Positions 1 to 11,300 of a DNA stretch of 64,000 nucleotides are shown here, in pieces. The translations under genes and the position numbers were made by a program. The notes beneath the pieces were generated by a model that worked only from the letters and a program-made list of their open reading frames with translations, had not been told where the DNA came from and made no database searches. This DNA is from Amphibalanus amphitrite (Eukaryota > Arthropoda > Thecostraca > Balanomorpha > Balanidae): NCBI RefSeq assembly GCF_019059575.1, contig NW_024881986.1:345501-409500 (forward strand), written 5' to 3'. Within the stretch, counting starts at the first letter, position 1. Every line of letters starts with the position of its first letter.

Positions 1-385
1 CTAATTCTGTTTGTTGAGCCAGTGCAACGATACATCGCGTGCTGTGCAAGTAGGGAGCTCGCAATGTTATTACACCAAAAAATGTTATAAAATACTCACT
101 GAGAGGGAATGCCAGGCACTTAAGTTCTTCTTGCTCACCAGAATGTCGACTCCGGCTACACAGTTCACATGCAAGAACAACCTAACCGTCGAAGCAAAAC
201 ACTAGCTTTGCGTCACTAAAGCTGTATTTATGGCTGTAAGTGTGGCCAAACACTGCTACGTGATGCACTGCACCATGAACTGCAACATTGAACTGCAACT
301 GTAACATTGAACATCGAACTGCAACAAATGCTGCACTGCTACGCTCCCTGCGGTGTCCTTCCTCTCACTCTCTCACTCTCACTCC
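1..385. other. unassigned left edge
   Basis: No gene or complete repeat is recognisable. The stretch holds short repeats of a CTGCAACATTGAA type near 270-330 and a TCACTC-rich run near 365-385 that supplies the target site for the hAT element starting at 386. Confidence 0.4.
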
Positions 386-2446
386 CAGGGGCGTCGCCGA
401 CGGGGGGGGTCGGGGGGGGGGGGGGGTCGCGACCCCCCCACTCGTTAGAACCGGGGGGTCGACCCCCCCACTTTTGGCGATGCTGAGTATGCTTTTTTTA
501 GCTATCATGTCAGGGAAGTTGGCGTCAGCAACATCAACAAATACAACGTCAGATTCAGAATCGCTTCAAGAGCTCCCTAGTCCCTATTGCTTATAGGTCA
601 ATAAGCTGTGGGCTAGAACATCAGCATGACAATATGATTCTAGTCCCTTTTTATCCCTCAAATGAGCGAGCGCGTCAAAACTGACCCAAGCGTTCGTCTG
701 ATTGTCAAAATAATGGTTGCAGTCGATTCGTCGGATGACGTATCAGTAACTATGAGGTACCTGGCTAGCCTCACCCCTGCTACCCTCGGACCTGCCTGCA
801 TAGGGGAAATGGGTTCAATGATGGATCCCTCTGGAGCTTTCCTAATAAGACGCGCAAAAAGGAGATATTGCAACGAAACTTCCAGTGACCTCGAGTTAAT
901 GAATTTTACACCTATTATGAAAAATTGCCCTGATTCGAATATGGATGACCTTGGTTAACTTTTTTGAGTTTTATTTGCTTCCACTTACAAGTGTGGTTTT
1001 TGGGGCTGATTTCGAGTTTAGCGCCCGTTTGAACCGTTTGAAGTAGTTTTGATAAATGGTGGTTATGTAACATGTTACGAAGCTATCGTTGGTGGTTGTC
1101 AGTCACCCACTCTAGATGGCCGGCAGGAAACCTGCTCGTCGACCTGACCTGACCCGACCCGATCTACCCAAAATGCATGAAGTCATCATTTTTGTTCAAG
1201 ACTAACATCAAACTCGTACTAGGGACCCCGATAACAGCTAAGGCTCACTAAGTTCTAGCAGGCGGCCAGATTTTTCCTACTTTTGGGCGTTGACCTAAGA
1301 TGACCCGGCCAAGACCTTGAAATTGGGCATCATCGGCTTTCTCTCATCACGGGCAGCATCCTCGCTCTTCCGCGAAGCTCTACCTCGATCAGGGGCCGAA
1401 AGTATGCCTTAGCGTTACGTTGGTAAGCGTTTTACCTTAGCGACCCGTAAAATACGAATAAGAGCTAGCCTATACAGCAACACAGAAAGCGTATTCGATA
1501 GCTTTTTTTTAACTCTTTCGCCAACTTCGCCTCAGATATGACTTCGGGTCTATGGCTTGTGTACCATAGAGTCCAAACAGCTAAACGGACGGATTTTGCC
1601 GAAACATTTGTTATGTAACAACCTATGATTCAGTGAATGTGTATGATATTCAATATTCATGTAATCACCATCGTTTTTGTTTCGTCGAAACACGTCGCAT
1701 GGCTTACAATTTGAACTTGAATAGAAAACTTGACATCAGGTAAAGGTCATGACCTGACTAGAAAAGAACCTGCTGCATATGGATCGATCTGTGTTACTGA
1801 GCTGAACACACTCCAGGTGCTGTCATCGGCCATCGCTCTACAACGTCGCCATTAAAAATTGTTGTCAAAAATGTGTTATAGACCTTTGATGACCTAATCA
1901 CTGACCATTCCAGTCACCACTGGTCATTAGCTGCACCTTGTCTCTAAAATGAACAAGGTGCCATGGCTACAAAAGTATCTAGCGTTTTTAGCATGTTCTT
2001 TCAAAGCAGAAGGCATCGTGCTTTTTCCCATATCTTATCATCATTGGTGAGGTCACATACCTATTTGACCTGACTTCACTTCTCAGATGTAAAATCCCAG
2101 ATCCATGAACTGTTGGCACTTATAATCCCATTCATTACACCAAATTTCAGACTTATAGGAGTCAGGAGATAATCTATAGGAATGACAAGATTGCAGTTTT
2201 AAGAGGCATTAAAACTGAACTTGACATGACATTGTGACCTGACCTCAGGTGACCTGTGCTTGATTTTTATGCACGATGCAAAATTGATGTATTATAAGAT
2301 ATACCGCTGCTTTCGCGGCGCTGCGCGCCGAGGTTTTTCTCCGGGCACACGAAAAAACCGGGAGTGTGGCTAAAAACACCCCTACCCATCAAGACGAAGA
2401 CCGGAAACCCGACCCCCCCACTCAAAAATCCGTGGCGACGCCCCTG
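386..2446. mobile_element. non-autonomous hAT element
   Basis: The left end reads CAGGGGCGTCGCC and the right end GGCGACGCCCCTG, a terminal inverted repeat of the CAG...CTG hAT type. It is flanked by an exact 8-bp target duplication CTCACTCC at 378-385 and 2447-2454, the length usual for hAT transposases. G-run/C-run blocks lie just inside both ends. No transposase is visible. A 98-codon open frame at 662-958 has no family I recognise and may be chance. The element has landed at the 3' end of the degraded minus-strand reading frame that ends at 2448. Confidence 0.85.
960..2260. mobile_element. AGGTCA-rich repeat core, related to TTAA elements
   Basis: This part of the hAT element resembles the cores at 31640-32100 and 43440-43800. 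Shared landmarks are an AACATGTTACGAAGCT motif near 1070, a GACCTGACCTGACCCGACC run near 1140, and a segment ending in a GCGAAGCTCTA motif near 1370. It is diverged and its TTAA ends are not visible, so it is either an old nested copy or shared ancestry of the cores. Confidence 0.45.
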
Positions 2447-2447
2447 C

Positions 2448-3020
2448 TCACTCCTCTTCCTCCGGATCGTCGAAATCGCTCTCCGGGAGAATGTCCTCCT
2501 GCCGCGCCGAGTGCGGCAAGCTCCTGTACTCCGTTTGGAACGGCTCCGGGATGTTCCCGTCGTCACAGAGCTTGATCAGATCGCGGTATTTTCCGCACTG
2601 ATGGGCAGCCGCTTGCTGTAGAGCTGCTTTGGCTCGATGGCAGGCGACGTGTCGCCAGGGTGTCGTCCTCGACCTCGTCCAGCCTGGATCCGGATGCTCT
2701 TCTCTTGGTTGTTGTAGTCTATCTCTACGTTGACCTCTGGTTCGCCACGAGTGATAGTCACCTTGCTCATGTTCTTCCAGGGCCCGCTTTCGGTGAGGCA
2801 TCGGCGCTGGATCGACTGCCAATCCTTCCAGTAGGTGATTTGATGCTCCTTGATGTCGTATGGGGAAGGGTCGTGCCGGGCGGTCCGAATGACTGCGCCA
2901 CTCACTCGGGGCGTAGACCAGGTGATGACGAATCGATGACGAAATATACGTATGTAGGACAGGTAGGTGTCTGAGAAACCCCCATATTCGACAGTCGTGG
3001 ATGGATTTTTTTCCGGCCAT
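2448..3020 (-). pseudogene. degraded unidentified ORF, transposase-like C-terminus
   Basis: Two overlapping minus-strand frames (2448-3020 and 2576-2905) look like one coding sequence broken by a frameshift near 2600-2700. The downstream frame ends in an acidic tail (DDPEEEE) just before the stop at 2448-2450. Its KYRDLIKLC...IPEPF pattern is reminiscent of C-termini of transposase-derived proteins, but I cannot name the family. The hAT element at 386-2446 inserted at its 3' end. Confidence is low. Confidence 0.3.
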
Positions 3021-3980
3021 GGATTAATCTACAGGACACTTTTACCAGTGTCTTTGCACGTGGCTGACCAGAGCCCCTTCACCACCCATAAACGACACCC
3101 TGGATGCGCCCCTGAGTCCTGGCGAAGACGGCTAGGATGTTCTTGCCTGAACCCTAAGTGTCAAAAATGTCACTTAGGTTGTTCTTGCACTCTATATCTC
3201 AGCACAGGACGCACTCAGCGGTACGGCTGTGCTTGCATCCGACGTGGCTCGTCGAGCTGATTCGACTGGTATATTTAACTCAATTTCGAAAAAAAATGAC
3301 ACTTAGGGTTGTCTTGCTCGGAACCCTCGAATTATTCAGACCATACCTATCATGAGTCATTATGAGTTAATGTTGCGTTTTCAGCTTTTTATTGTGTCTC
3401 AAAATAGCTACAAAAAGATGACAGCTCACCTCGTAGGAGCTTTACAGAGAAAATTGAACGTTCGAACCAAAGCGCTAAAATGGATCACTGACATCCAGGG
3501 ACACAGTCTTTTTCAATGTTGGGTGGCTCAACCTCTTATATAAGACAAACAGGGAGTTATCCAGGGATATCGACCGGTCCCGGTCTCGTAGCTCAATCGC
3601 TTGAGCGTTGGGCTCCGCGTGGCGAGAGCACGCGTTCCGGTTACAACAGTACGAGCTCGAAGCGTGACGGACGCTCGGTGTATGAGCATCCTGACGGCTA
3701 CGCCCTGACGGTATGGTTGCGGTTTGTGGCAGGCCAGTCGAAGGCAGTGAGGTCAAGCAGCGGTTCTAAAAAAGTGCGCCGAAGGCGCGCCAAATTTTCG
3801 AAACTGAACACGATTTGAGAGCAATCTTGGCATTTGCAACCACACGCGGGTCCATAGGGCTCAACGTCACCGCATGGTAAGTTGAGTACCTAAATAGTGT
3901 AAATACCTTAACCTGGTTTGCAGTATTACGCCCATGGCAGTTAACATTCGAAAAACGACAGTTTTCTTTTCTCGTATGGC
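3021..3980. other. unassigned repeats, no gene
   Basis: No gene is visible. A hAT-like right end (CTGGATGCGCCCCTG) occurs near 3101-3115 without a clear partner. An inverted pair ACCCTAAGTGTCA / TGACACTTAGGGT brackets about 3150-3310. A weak tRNA-like A-box (TAGCTCAATCGCTTGAGCG) lies near 3588, with only a poor B-box behind it. Confidence 0.35.
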
Positions 3981-3988
3981 GACAGCTT

Positions 3989-5162
3989 CAGAGGCGGATC
4001 CAGCTCAGAGTTTTTTTTTTTGGGGGGGGGGGCAAACCATAACAATTTATCGATTCTTTCCATGCATCGTCCATAGGCGTAATGTTAACCCGCGCACCGA
4101 CGGGGGTCTGCGCCAACTTAGTACCGACGGGGGGGGGGGGGCGGATGACCGCCCCCCCCCTGAGATCTCGAGAACGAAGCAAGATAGCGACAAGCGGTAA
4201 ACGGCATCGGATACGCACGGTCAAGATCTACAATTTTTACTAAGGTCATTTTCAGGTCAGGTCAAAGATGACGTCACAGGGGTCGAAAACGTCAAAATGG
4301 CGGCGCTAAATATGGAGAGAGTTTTTCTCGAATAACTTTCGAATTAGTCAAGATAGGAACAAACTAAGGGCATCATCGTGATCCTCTCGTCAATCCGCAT
4401 CGAATGATATATATGTTGACCTCGAAAGGTCAAGGTCAAAGGTTGACCTCAGGTCACGTGACCTCGAGGTCATCATGTATATCATTCGATGCGTCTTGAC
4501 GAGCTGAACACAATGAGACCATCCACGCGTCTGTATCTTGTTCCTGTACGGAGTTATTGGCCAAAAACCTTTGGTGACCTTTGATGACGTCACATGACCT
4601 CACAGCTGCCCAACAGCAAAACAGACCTCAAGGTAGTGAAGGTTGATCGTATATGAAGTCATGTATGGTATATGGGGCCATTCCGACCCGTTTTAGTGGT
4701 AAAAACAGGGAGTTGATTTTTCCCCCATTGACTTATAATGGGGAGGTCGCGAAATTGACCTGACCTTAGGTCACCGATATCAAAATTCCGAGATAAACAA
4801 ATTGTAGCTACTAATGACCTAATAACATCCTGCGACTTTCAAAGGCCTCCGACATCTACTGTAGCTCTGGCACGGTGACAAAGTTGCAAAAAAGTGACTT
4901 GAGGTTGGGTCATTCAAAGTGACCTGGTGACCTGACCTTGAAAGTTAGGAGGTTCAAACTTGCACACCATGTGTAAAATTGATAAGGGAATAGTCATATT
5001 AAATTTCGCGGCGCTACGCGCCGCGGTTTTCCCGCTATTCGCGAAAAACCTCAGGGGGGGGCGGATATCCGCCCCCCCCGTCGGTGCGCGGGTTAAAATT
5101 ATGCCGTTTGGGGGGGGGGGGGCAAATGCCCATTTTGCCCCCCCCCCCTGGATCCGCCACTG
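3989..5162. mobile_element. hAT MITE carrying a nested TTAA element
   Basis: The ends read CAGAGGCGGATCCAG and CTGGATCCGCCACTG and are flanked by an exact 8-bp duplication GACAGCTT at 3981-3988 and 5163-5170. Without the nested element at 4085-5096 it would be about 166 bp, matching the uninterrupted 155-bp copy at 54905-55059. It has no coding capacity and is a non-autonomous hAT derivative. Confidence 0.9.
4085..5096. mobile_element. TTAA-CCC element (piggyBac-like ends)
   Basis: It starts TTAACCCGCGCACCGACGGG and ends in the reverse complement of that sequence before TTAA. The host hAT copy at 54905-55059 shows the same site with a single TTAA (CATAGGCGTAATGTTAA), so the duplication is exactly TTAA. 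Both ends carry a G-run/C-run hairpin (about 4130-4159 and 5054-5079). The core has many AGGTCA/TGACCT hexamers and is inverted relative to 7340-7960. No transposase is present. TTAA plus CCC fits piggyBac ends, although other TTAA superfamilies exist. Confidence 0.88.
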
Positions 5163-5348
5163 GACAGCTTTTAGGACTTACAAGAGTGTAAAAGTTACCC
5201 CGGCCGCGCCGGGGTAGGCTGAAAGTTACCCCGGCCACGGCCGGGGTGGCCGGGGCATGTTCTCCACCCATGCGTGGGCGCCCATGATACGGTGCTGTCT
5301 CGGTAAAATGAAGACATCTCGAAATTATCGCCTTATGACTGACCTTAG

Positions 5349-8300
5349 ATGACGTCTTACTACGTCACTCTGACGTCATTTCACCACAGTGACGGCGAAG
5401 AGGTGGCCTCACTGAAGGCCGACACCTGTGACAAGTGTGACGCCACCACCAGTTGTGACGTCACCCCAACTACGGAGGAGATGGGGCCGGCGGCGTCCGG
5501 TAAGCTGAGGCCTCCCGCGCCTCGCGAGGCCAACATCTACCACCTTGACTCGAAGCTGTTGAAGATGGTGCTGAGCAAGGTGGACTGCAGGGACATGTTC
5601 CGCGCCAGGCGGGGTGAGTGTCCTGGCGACTGGCGAGGTCGTGTGTCACAATAACTATTATCCGAGTCGATGTGATGTGTTTCCTTAGCCAACTGAGAGT
5701 TCAGCAAGTTGGGAAAGTCTGGGTGGATATATAAACTCCAATGAATGGCTTGTAGCTATGTGAATTCCGGTTGCCATTATATGGAATATCGATGTTATAT
5801 TTTATAGAATTTCTAACGCTGCCTGTATTTGAACTCTGACTTTGATGTTTGTCGCTCGCTGGCATGCCGCCCGATCCCCCATGTTCCTTCGGTGCCGACA
5901 GTCTGCCGTCGGTGGCGGTCCGCTGTCGACGATATCATCGGCGACTGTCGGCGGGAGCTAACCGATCAGAAAACCCGCGGTGGAGAGGTGTCTACGCCGG
6001 CCACGGGCCTAGAGCTAGTAGTGAAGGTGCAGGACCAGCCGAAGATGACCGAATTGCGGGCGCCGACCGCTGAGACGGACACCGACCTCCGACTGGTCGG
6101 TGAGTCCTGTGTGAAACGCGCTACACGAACTGGTACGCTTTGTCCCGCTGTAACTGTCATCCCTTGTGTATATAAGTGATCACTGACTTCACTTACTGGT
6201 GACTTCACTGACTTCACTGACTTCACTGACTTCACTGATCACTTCACTGACTGGTGTTGCTTTACTCCAGCAGCCACCTGCCACGCCCTGGAGAAGGCCA
6301 ACCTGCGCGGCTTCAAACTGCGGGTCTCTGCCCTGCGCCGGCTGGCGCGTGCCAACGGCTCCAGTCTGCGTGAGCTGACGCTGCCGGCCGGTATCAACGA
6401 CTGGCAGCTGGAGGCGCTGCTGGAGCCGCTGAAGGCTCTGGAGCGGCTCGATGTGAGCCCGCCTGTGGAAAGCTCCGGCAAGTGGCTGCGGCTGCTGCCC
6501 AAGTCGCTGAAGAGACTGGACATCACTGGTGAGAAGGGTCGTAGGGTGCTGGTGTTGGTGGAACACGTATGTACATAAGTTTCTAGCACCGTTGCGTTTA
6601 CACGTATTTGCGGCACTAGATCTCGAGAATGGCGTAGTCGAAAAAGGAAAAGCATTAACTTTCCTGAAATTGCTGCATATTTTGTGTTGTGAGAAAAACT
6701 GTTAAGAAGGGAAGGGCGAATTTGCTCGACGATACTTCTTTGTTTATAAGGACATAAACGGGCCGAGGTCTGATAGGTAATTAAGTCTGAGGCATCAGTA
6801 ATACAATGTCACTCAAGGTCACTCAAGGTCTGGTTACAAGGCCACGCCAAGTGACCTCACTTTATAAAAAGTGTCAATGTTTGCCGTAGCTACATCGATT
6901 GACCGATCGGTTTGAAACATGAAGCTGGGGGGATCCAGAGCGTCGTAAGCCTCGTCGTAGCTGCAACGTGTCGCAAGTTGTGTAGTAAGTCGTTTTTGAA
7001 GGGATCAATCGATGAGTAGCGTTACTTAACCCTATTCCTGGCGGGGGGGCCTCAGGAGCCCCCCCCCCTGAGGTTTTTTGGTTATTTCTCCCAAACGCGT
7101 TGAGCTAGGAAGCTCAAATTTTGTGACTTTTTCTAAAAGGCTTCTACGCAACAGGTCTGAAAATTTTGAGTTGATCTGACCTCAGGTCAGGTCACCAGAG
7201 GCGGTTTGGTGACCCTACCTCAGAAAAGTTTGCAATCACGCCAGAGCTAGAGTTTTTGACCGATCAATTTCTTCTCTTCAGGCTTTAGTTAGGGTACCAG
7301 TATGTGCAATTTGTATATCTCGGAATTTTGATATCGGTGACCTAAGGTCAGGTCAGTTTCGCGACCTCCCCATTATAAGTCAATGGGGGAAAAATCAACT
7401 CCCTGTTTTTACCACTAAAACGGGTCGGAATGGCCCCATATACCATACATGACTTCATATACGATCCACCTTCACTACCTTGAGGTCTGTTTTGCTGTTG
7501 GGCAGCTGTGAGGTCATGTGACGTCATCAAAGGTCACCAAAGGTTTTTGGCCAATAACTCCGTATAGGAACAAGATACAGACGCGTGGATGGTCTCATTG
7601 TGTTCAGCTCGTCAAGACGCATCGAATGATATACATGATGACCTCGAGGTCACGTGACCTGAGGTCAACCTTTGACCTTGACCTTTCGAGGTCAACATAT
7701 ATATCATTCGATGCGGATTGACGAGAGGATCACGATGATGCCCTTAGTTTGTTCCTATCTTGACTAATTCGAAAGTTATTCGAGAAAAACTCTCTCCATA
7801 TCTAGCGCCGCCATTTTGACTTTTTCGACCCCTGTGACGTCATCTTTGACCTGACCTGAAAATGACCTTTGTAAAAATTGTAGATCTTGGCTGTGCGTAT
7901 CCGATGCCGTTTACCGCTTGTCGCTATCTTGCTTCGTTCTCGAGATCTCAGGGGGAGGGGGCCGAATCGGCCCCCCCCCCGCCAGTTTCTTGTCCCGGCG
8001 GAGCCCGCCAGGAATAGGGTTAAGTAGTAAAGTCTATCGCAAATAGCCTGATTTGCGACACAACTTGCGATTTTGAAATAGCAGTCGTAGGTTGTGTCGC
8101 AAGTTGACCTTGCCTTGAGGAAGAGGTCACAGGTCACAGGTCATTCGGGTCATGGTCACGAAATTTACACGGTAGGTGTAAAATTGTTTAAACTGTAGAT
8201 CCTGAAAATTTGGTTGCAATCCGTTGACGCTAACGCGAGTTATAGAGCTTGAACTGACGGGTCGTCTATTAGGCCTCAATCCGTGCCAGCGAGAGTGTTG

Positions 8301-11300
8301 AAAATGGTGCATAATATCCCAGTAAACATGCCGACGTCGGCCCGACGTCGGGCCGAGACTCGGCCCGACGTCGGCCCAACGTCGGTTCAACCTCGGCCCG
8401 ACATCGGCTGGACGTCGGATATGCCCGCATGTTCCGACGTCCAGCCGAAGTCCAGCCGACGTCGAGCCGACGTCGGGCCGAGGTCGTTTGCCGAGGTTGA
8501 CGAGATCGTTTGTCGTTGGACCGACGGGTCCGACGTCGGCATGTTTATTGGGACAACGCGCCAAAAATGTCAACCGGCGGCGGGATTCGAGCCCACCAGT
8601 CGCCGACGTCGGCATGTTTACTGGGACAACACGCCAAAAGCACCACCCGGTGATGGGATTCGAACCCAGTGTCATTTGAACGCGAGGTTAGTGCGCTAGC
8701 CACTACACCACGCAGCCAGTTAGCAAATTTAGTTTGTTTTGTTGGGTTATGCCCTTTCGGTCTGACAAGACCATTTCAGAGCCGGAAGGATGATTGGTCT
8801 TCTTGGCGAGCACCCTGGGTACAGTTCATATAGAGTCCCTGGTCCCATTGCTGTTACGTGACACTTATTGGAAAGGGCGACCCCACAATGGATTCATACA
8901 GCCACTCTTACACACCTGCACCAACGTTTCCCAAAGTGTCCCTTTGATTAGTGGCACTTTGGCAAAGTGACACTTGCCGACTGGCCTTTCTATATGAACT
9001 GGGCCCGGCCCTGGCGAGTTGCCGTGGCTGAGCCTGACCAAAGGATAGGCCGAGCAGCCCCCAAGCACTCACCGCACCCGGCTACGGGCGAGCTCGGCTT
9101 ACGGGCAATCCCAAATGGGATAAAGTTTCCCGTCCAGTCCGGATCAGGGGGTTGCGGCGTGGAGGAAGATTTGAGTTTTCTGAGGATCAATTTTGAATAC
9201 AGAAGCTCTTTATGAAACATGAAACATGTATTTTATATTATTTTAACGGTCAAAACAGCGGCCGATGTCGGTCCGACGTCGCCCCGACGTCGGCCCGACG
9301 TCGGCTGGACCTCAGCAATTGATCTCGGTCCGACGTCGGCTGGACCTCGGCTGGACGTCGGAACATGCGGGCATATCCGACATCCAGCCGACGTCGTGCC
9401 GAGGTTGGACCGACGTCGGGCCGACGTCGACATGCCGATGCCGAGTTGCCGACGTCACTCCGACGTCGGCCGACGTCGGGCCGACGTCGGCATGTTTACT
9501 GGGATGTTATATTCACATTTATTGGGGTATTCGGGGATATGAAGTAGCCTAACACCATTCCAGCAACTACTGGCGAATCCAGAAAGGCGGTCTTGGACGT
9601 TGCAAGGGGCATCCCCCAAAATATTCTCCCAATTCCAAAAACGACGTGTCCCAGCTGACCCCGATGACCTCCAATGAGCTCTGTGATGACCCCAAGTTGA
9701 TCTTTTTGACCTGACCTGTCCCAGATGACCTCCGTGACACCCTATTGAGCTCTCTGATGACTCCAAGCTGACCTCTGTGACCTGACGTGTCCCAGATGAC
9801 CCCCATGACCTCAAATAGAGCTATGTGATGACCCCAACATGACCTTTGTGACCTGACGTGTCCCAGATGACCTCCGTGACCTCCAATTAAGCTCTCTGAG
9901 GACTCCAAGCTGACCTCTGTGACCTGACGTGTCCCAGATGACCTCCATTTGAGCTCTGTGATGACCCCAACTTGACCTCTGTGACCTGGCGTGTCCCATA
10001 TGACCTCTGTAACCTCTAAGTGACCTCTATGATGACCCCAAGCTAACCTCTGTGACCTGACGTGTCCCAGATGACCCTCATGACCTCCAATAGAGCTCTG
10101 TGATGACCCCAAGTTGACCTCTGTTACCTGACGTGTCCCAGATGACCTCCGTGACCTCCAATTGAGCTCTCTAATGACTCCAAGCTGACCTCTGTGACCT
10201 GACGTGTCCCAGATGCTCTCCAATTGAGCTCTCTGATGACCTTTAGTTGACCTCTGTGACCTGACGTGTCCCATATGACCTCTGTGACCTCTAAGTGACC
10301 TCTCTGATGGCACCAAGCTGACCTCTGTGACCTGACGTGTCCCAGATGGCCCCAATGAATCAGAATCAGAATCAGAATCAGAATCAGTTTATTCGAAAAA
10401 GGTCCGCGTAAAACGGGGCTTTTCACTTTCTCACGTCAATCAGTAAATCAAAGCATTCTTCTAAAGCATCGATTCTAGATGCCCTATAGCCACGAATCTC
10501 CTGTGATGACCTTCAATGGAGCTCTGTGATGACCCCAAGTTGACCTCTGTGACTTGATGTGTCCCAGATGACCTCCGTGACCTCCAATTGAGCTCTGTGA
10601 TGACCCTAGGTTGACCTCTGTGACCTGACGTGCCCCCAAGTTGCCCTCTGTGACCTGACGTGTCTCAGATTACTTCCGTGGTCTCCAATTGAGCTCTGTG
10701 ATGACCCCAAGTTGACCTCTGTGACCTGACGTGTCCCAGATGACCTCTGTAACATCCAATTGTGACCTCCATCTACAAATTTCTTACCTCTCTGTGACCT
10801 CAAACTCTCGGAACTCAGTTCTTCTAAAGCATCGATTCTAGATGCCCTATAGCCACGAATCTCCTGTGATCGATCCCAAATTTTATGGCAAATCACGTGA
10901 GCGTTAGCAACCACAAGTCACCCAGTTAACCCGGCAGTTGCTGGGGTATTTCGCCACCCACCGTTTGCTGGGGGGGGGGGGGCGTTAAACGCCCCCAGCC
11001 GATAACTCGAGAACCAATAGGCGCAGCGAAACGCACGAGGCGGCAAACGTTTGATTTTCGGGGATATGTGCCTACCCGGTTGACCTGACCTTGACCCTGA
11101 CCTATGCTTGACTGACCCCTATATGGAGCTGACACTCTTGTAGGCCTTATAAGATGGATTGTGCACCGTTTTGACAGAGTTTATGGCGAGAGGCGCCCAT
11201 TGCGAAGTCCTGAAGTCCATGCTACTGAAAGCCCGATTTCAGGTGTTTGACCTGACCTTGACCCGACCTGTGATCTCAAAATTCAACTTTAAAGTACTCA

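Noticed and set aside
3588-3660. Possible tRNA gene (A-box TAGCTCAATCGCTTGAGCG)
   Set aside because: The B-box is poor (GTTCCGGTTAC) and no cloverleaf can be drawn.
4390-4593. 67-codon frame identical to one at 7518-7721
   Set aside because: The identity is explained by the inverted TTAA element cores; the frame has no homologue I recognise and is absent from diverged copies.
8283-9552. Arg/Pro/Asp-rich frames across the CGACGTCGG arrays
   Set aside because: A 9-bp (in-frame) palindromic repeat leaves several frames open by chance on both strands.
9567-10355. 262-codon minus-strand open frame
   Set aside because: It follows the 70-bp minisatellite period (repeated DTSGHRGQLGVI-like phrases) and is not a gene.
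9640-10795. CRISPR-like array
   Set aside because: The units are contiguous without unique spacers and the DNA is eukaryotic; it is a minisatellite.
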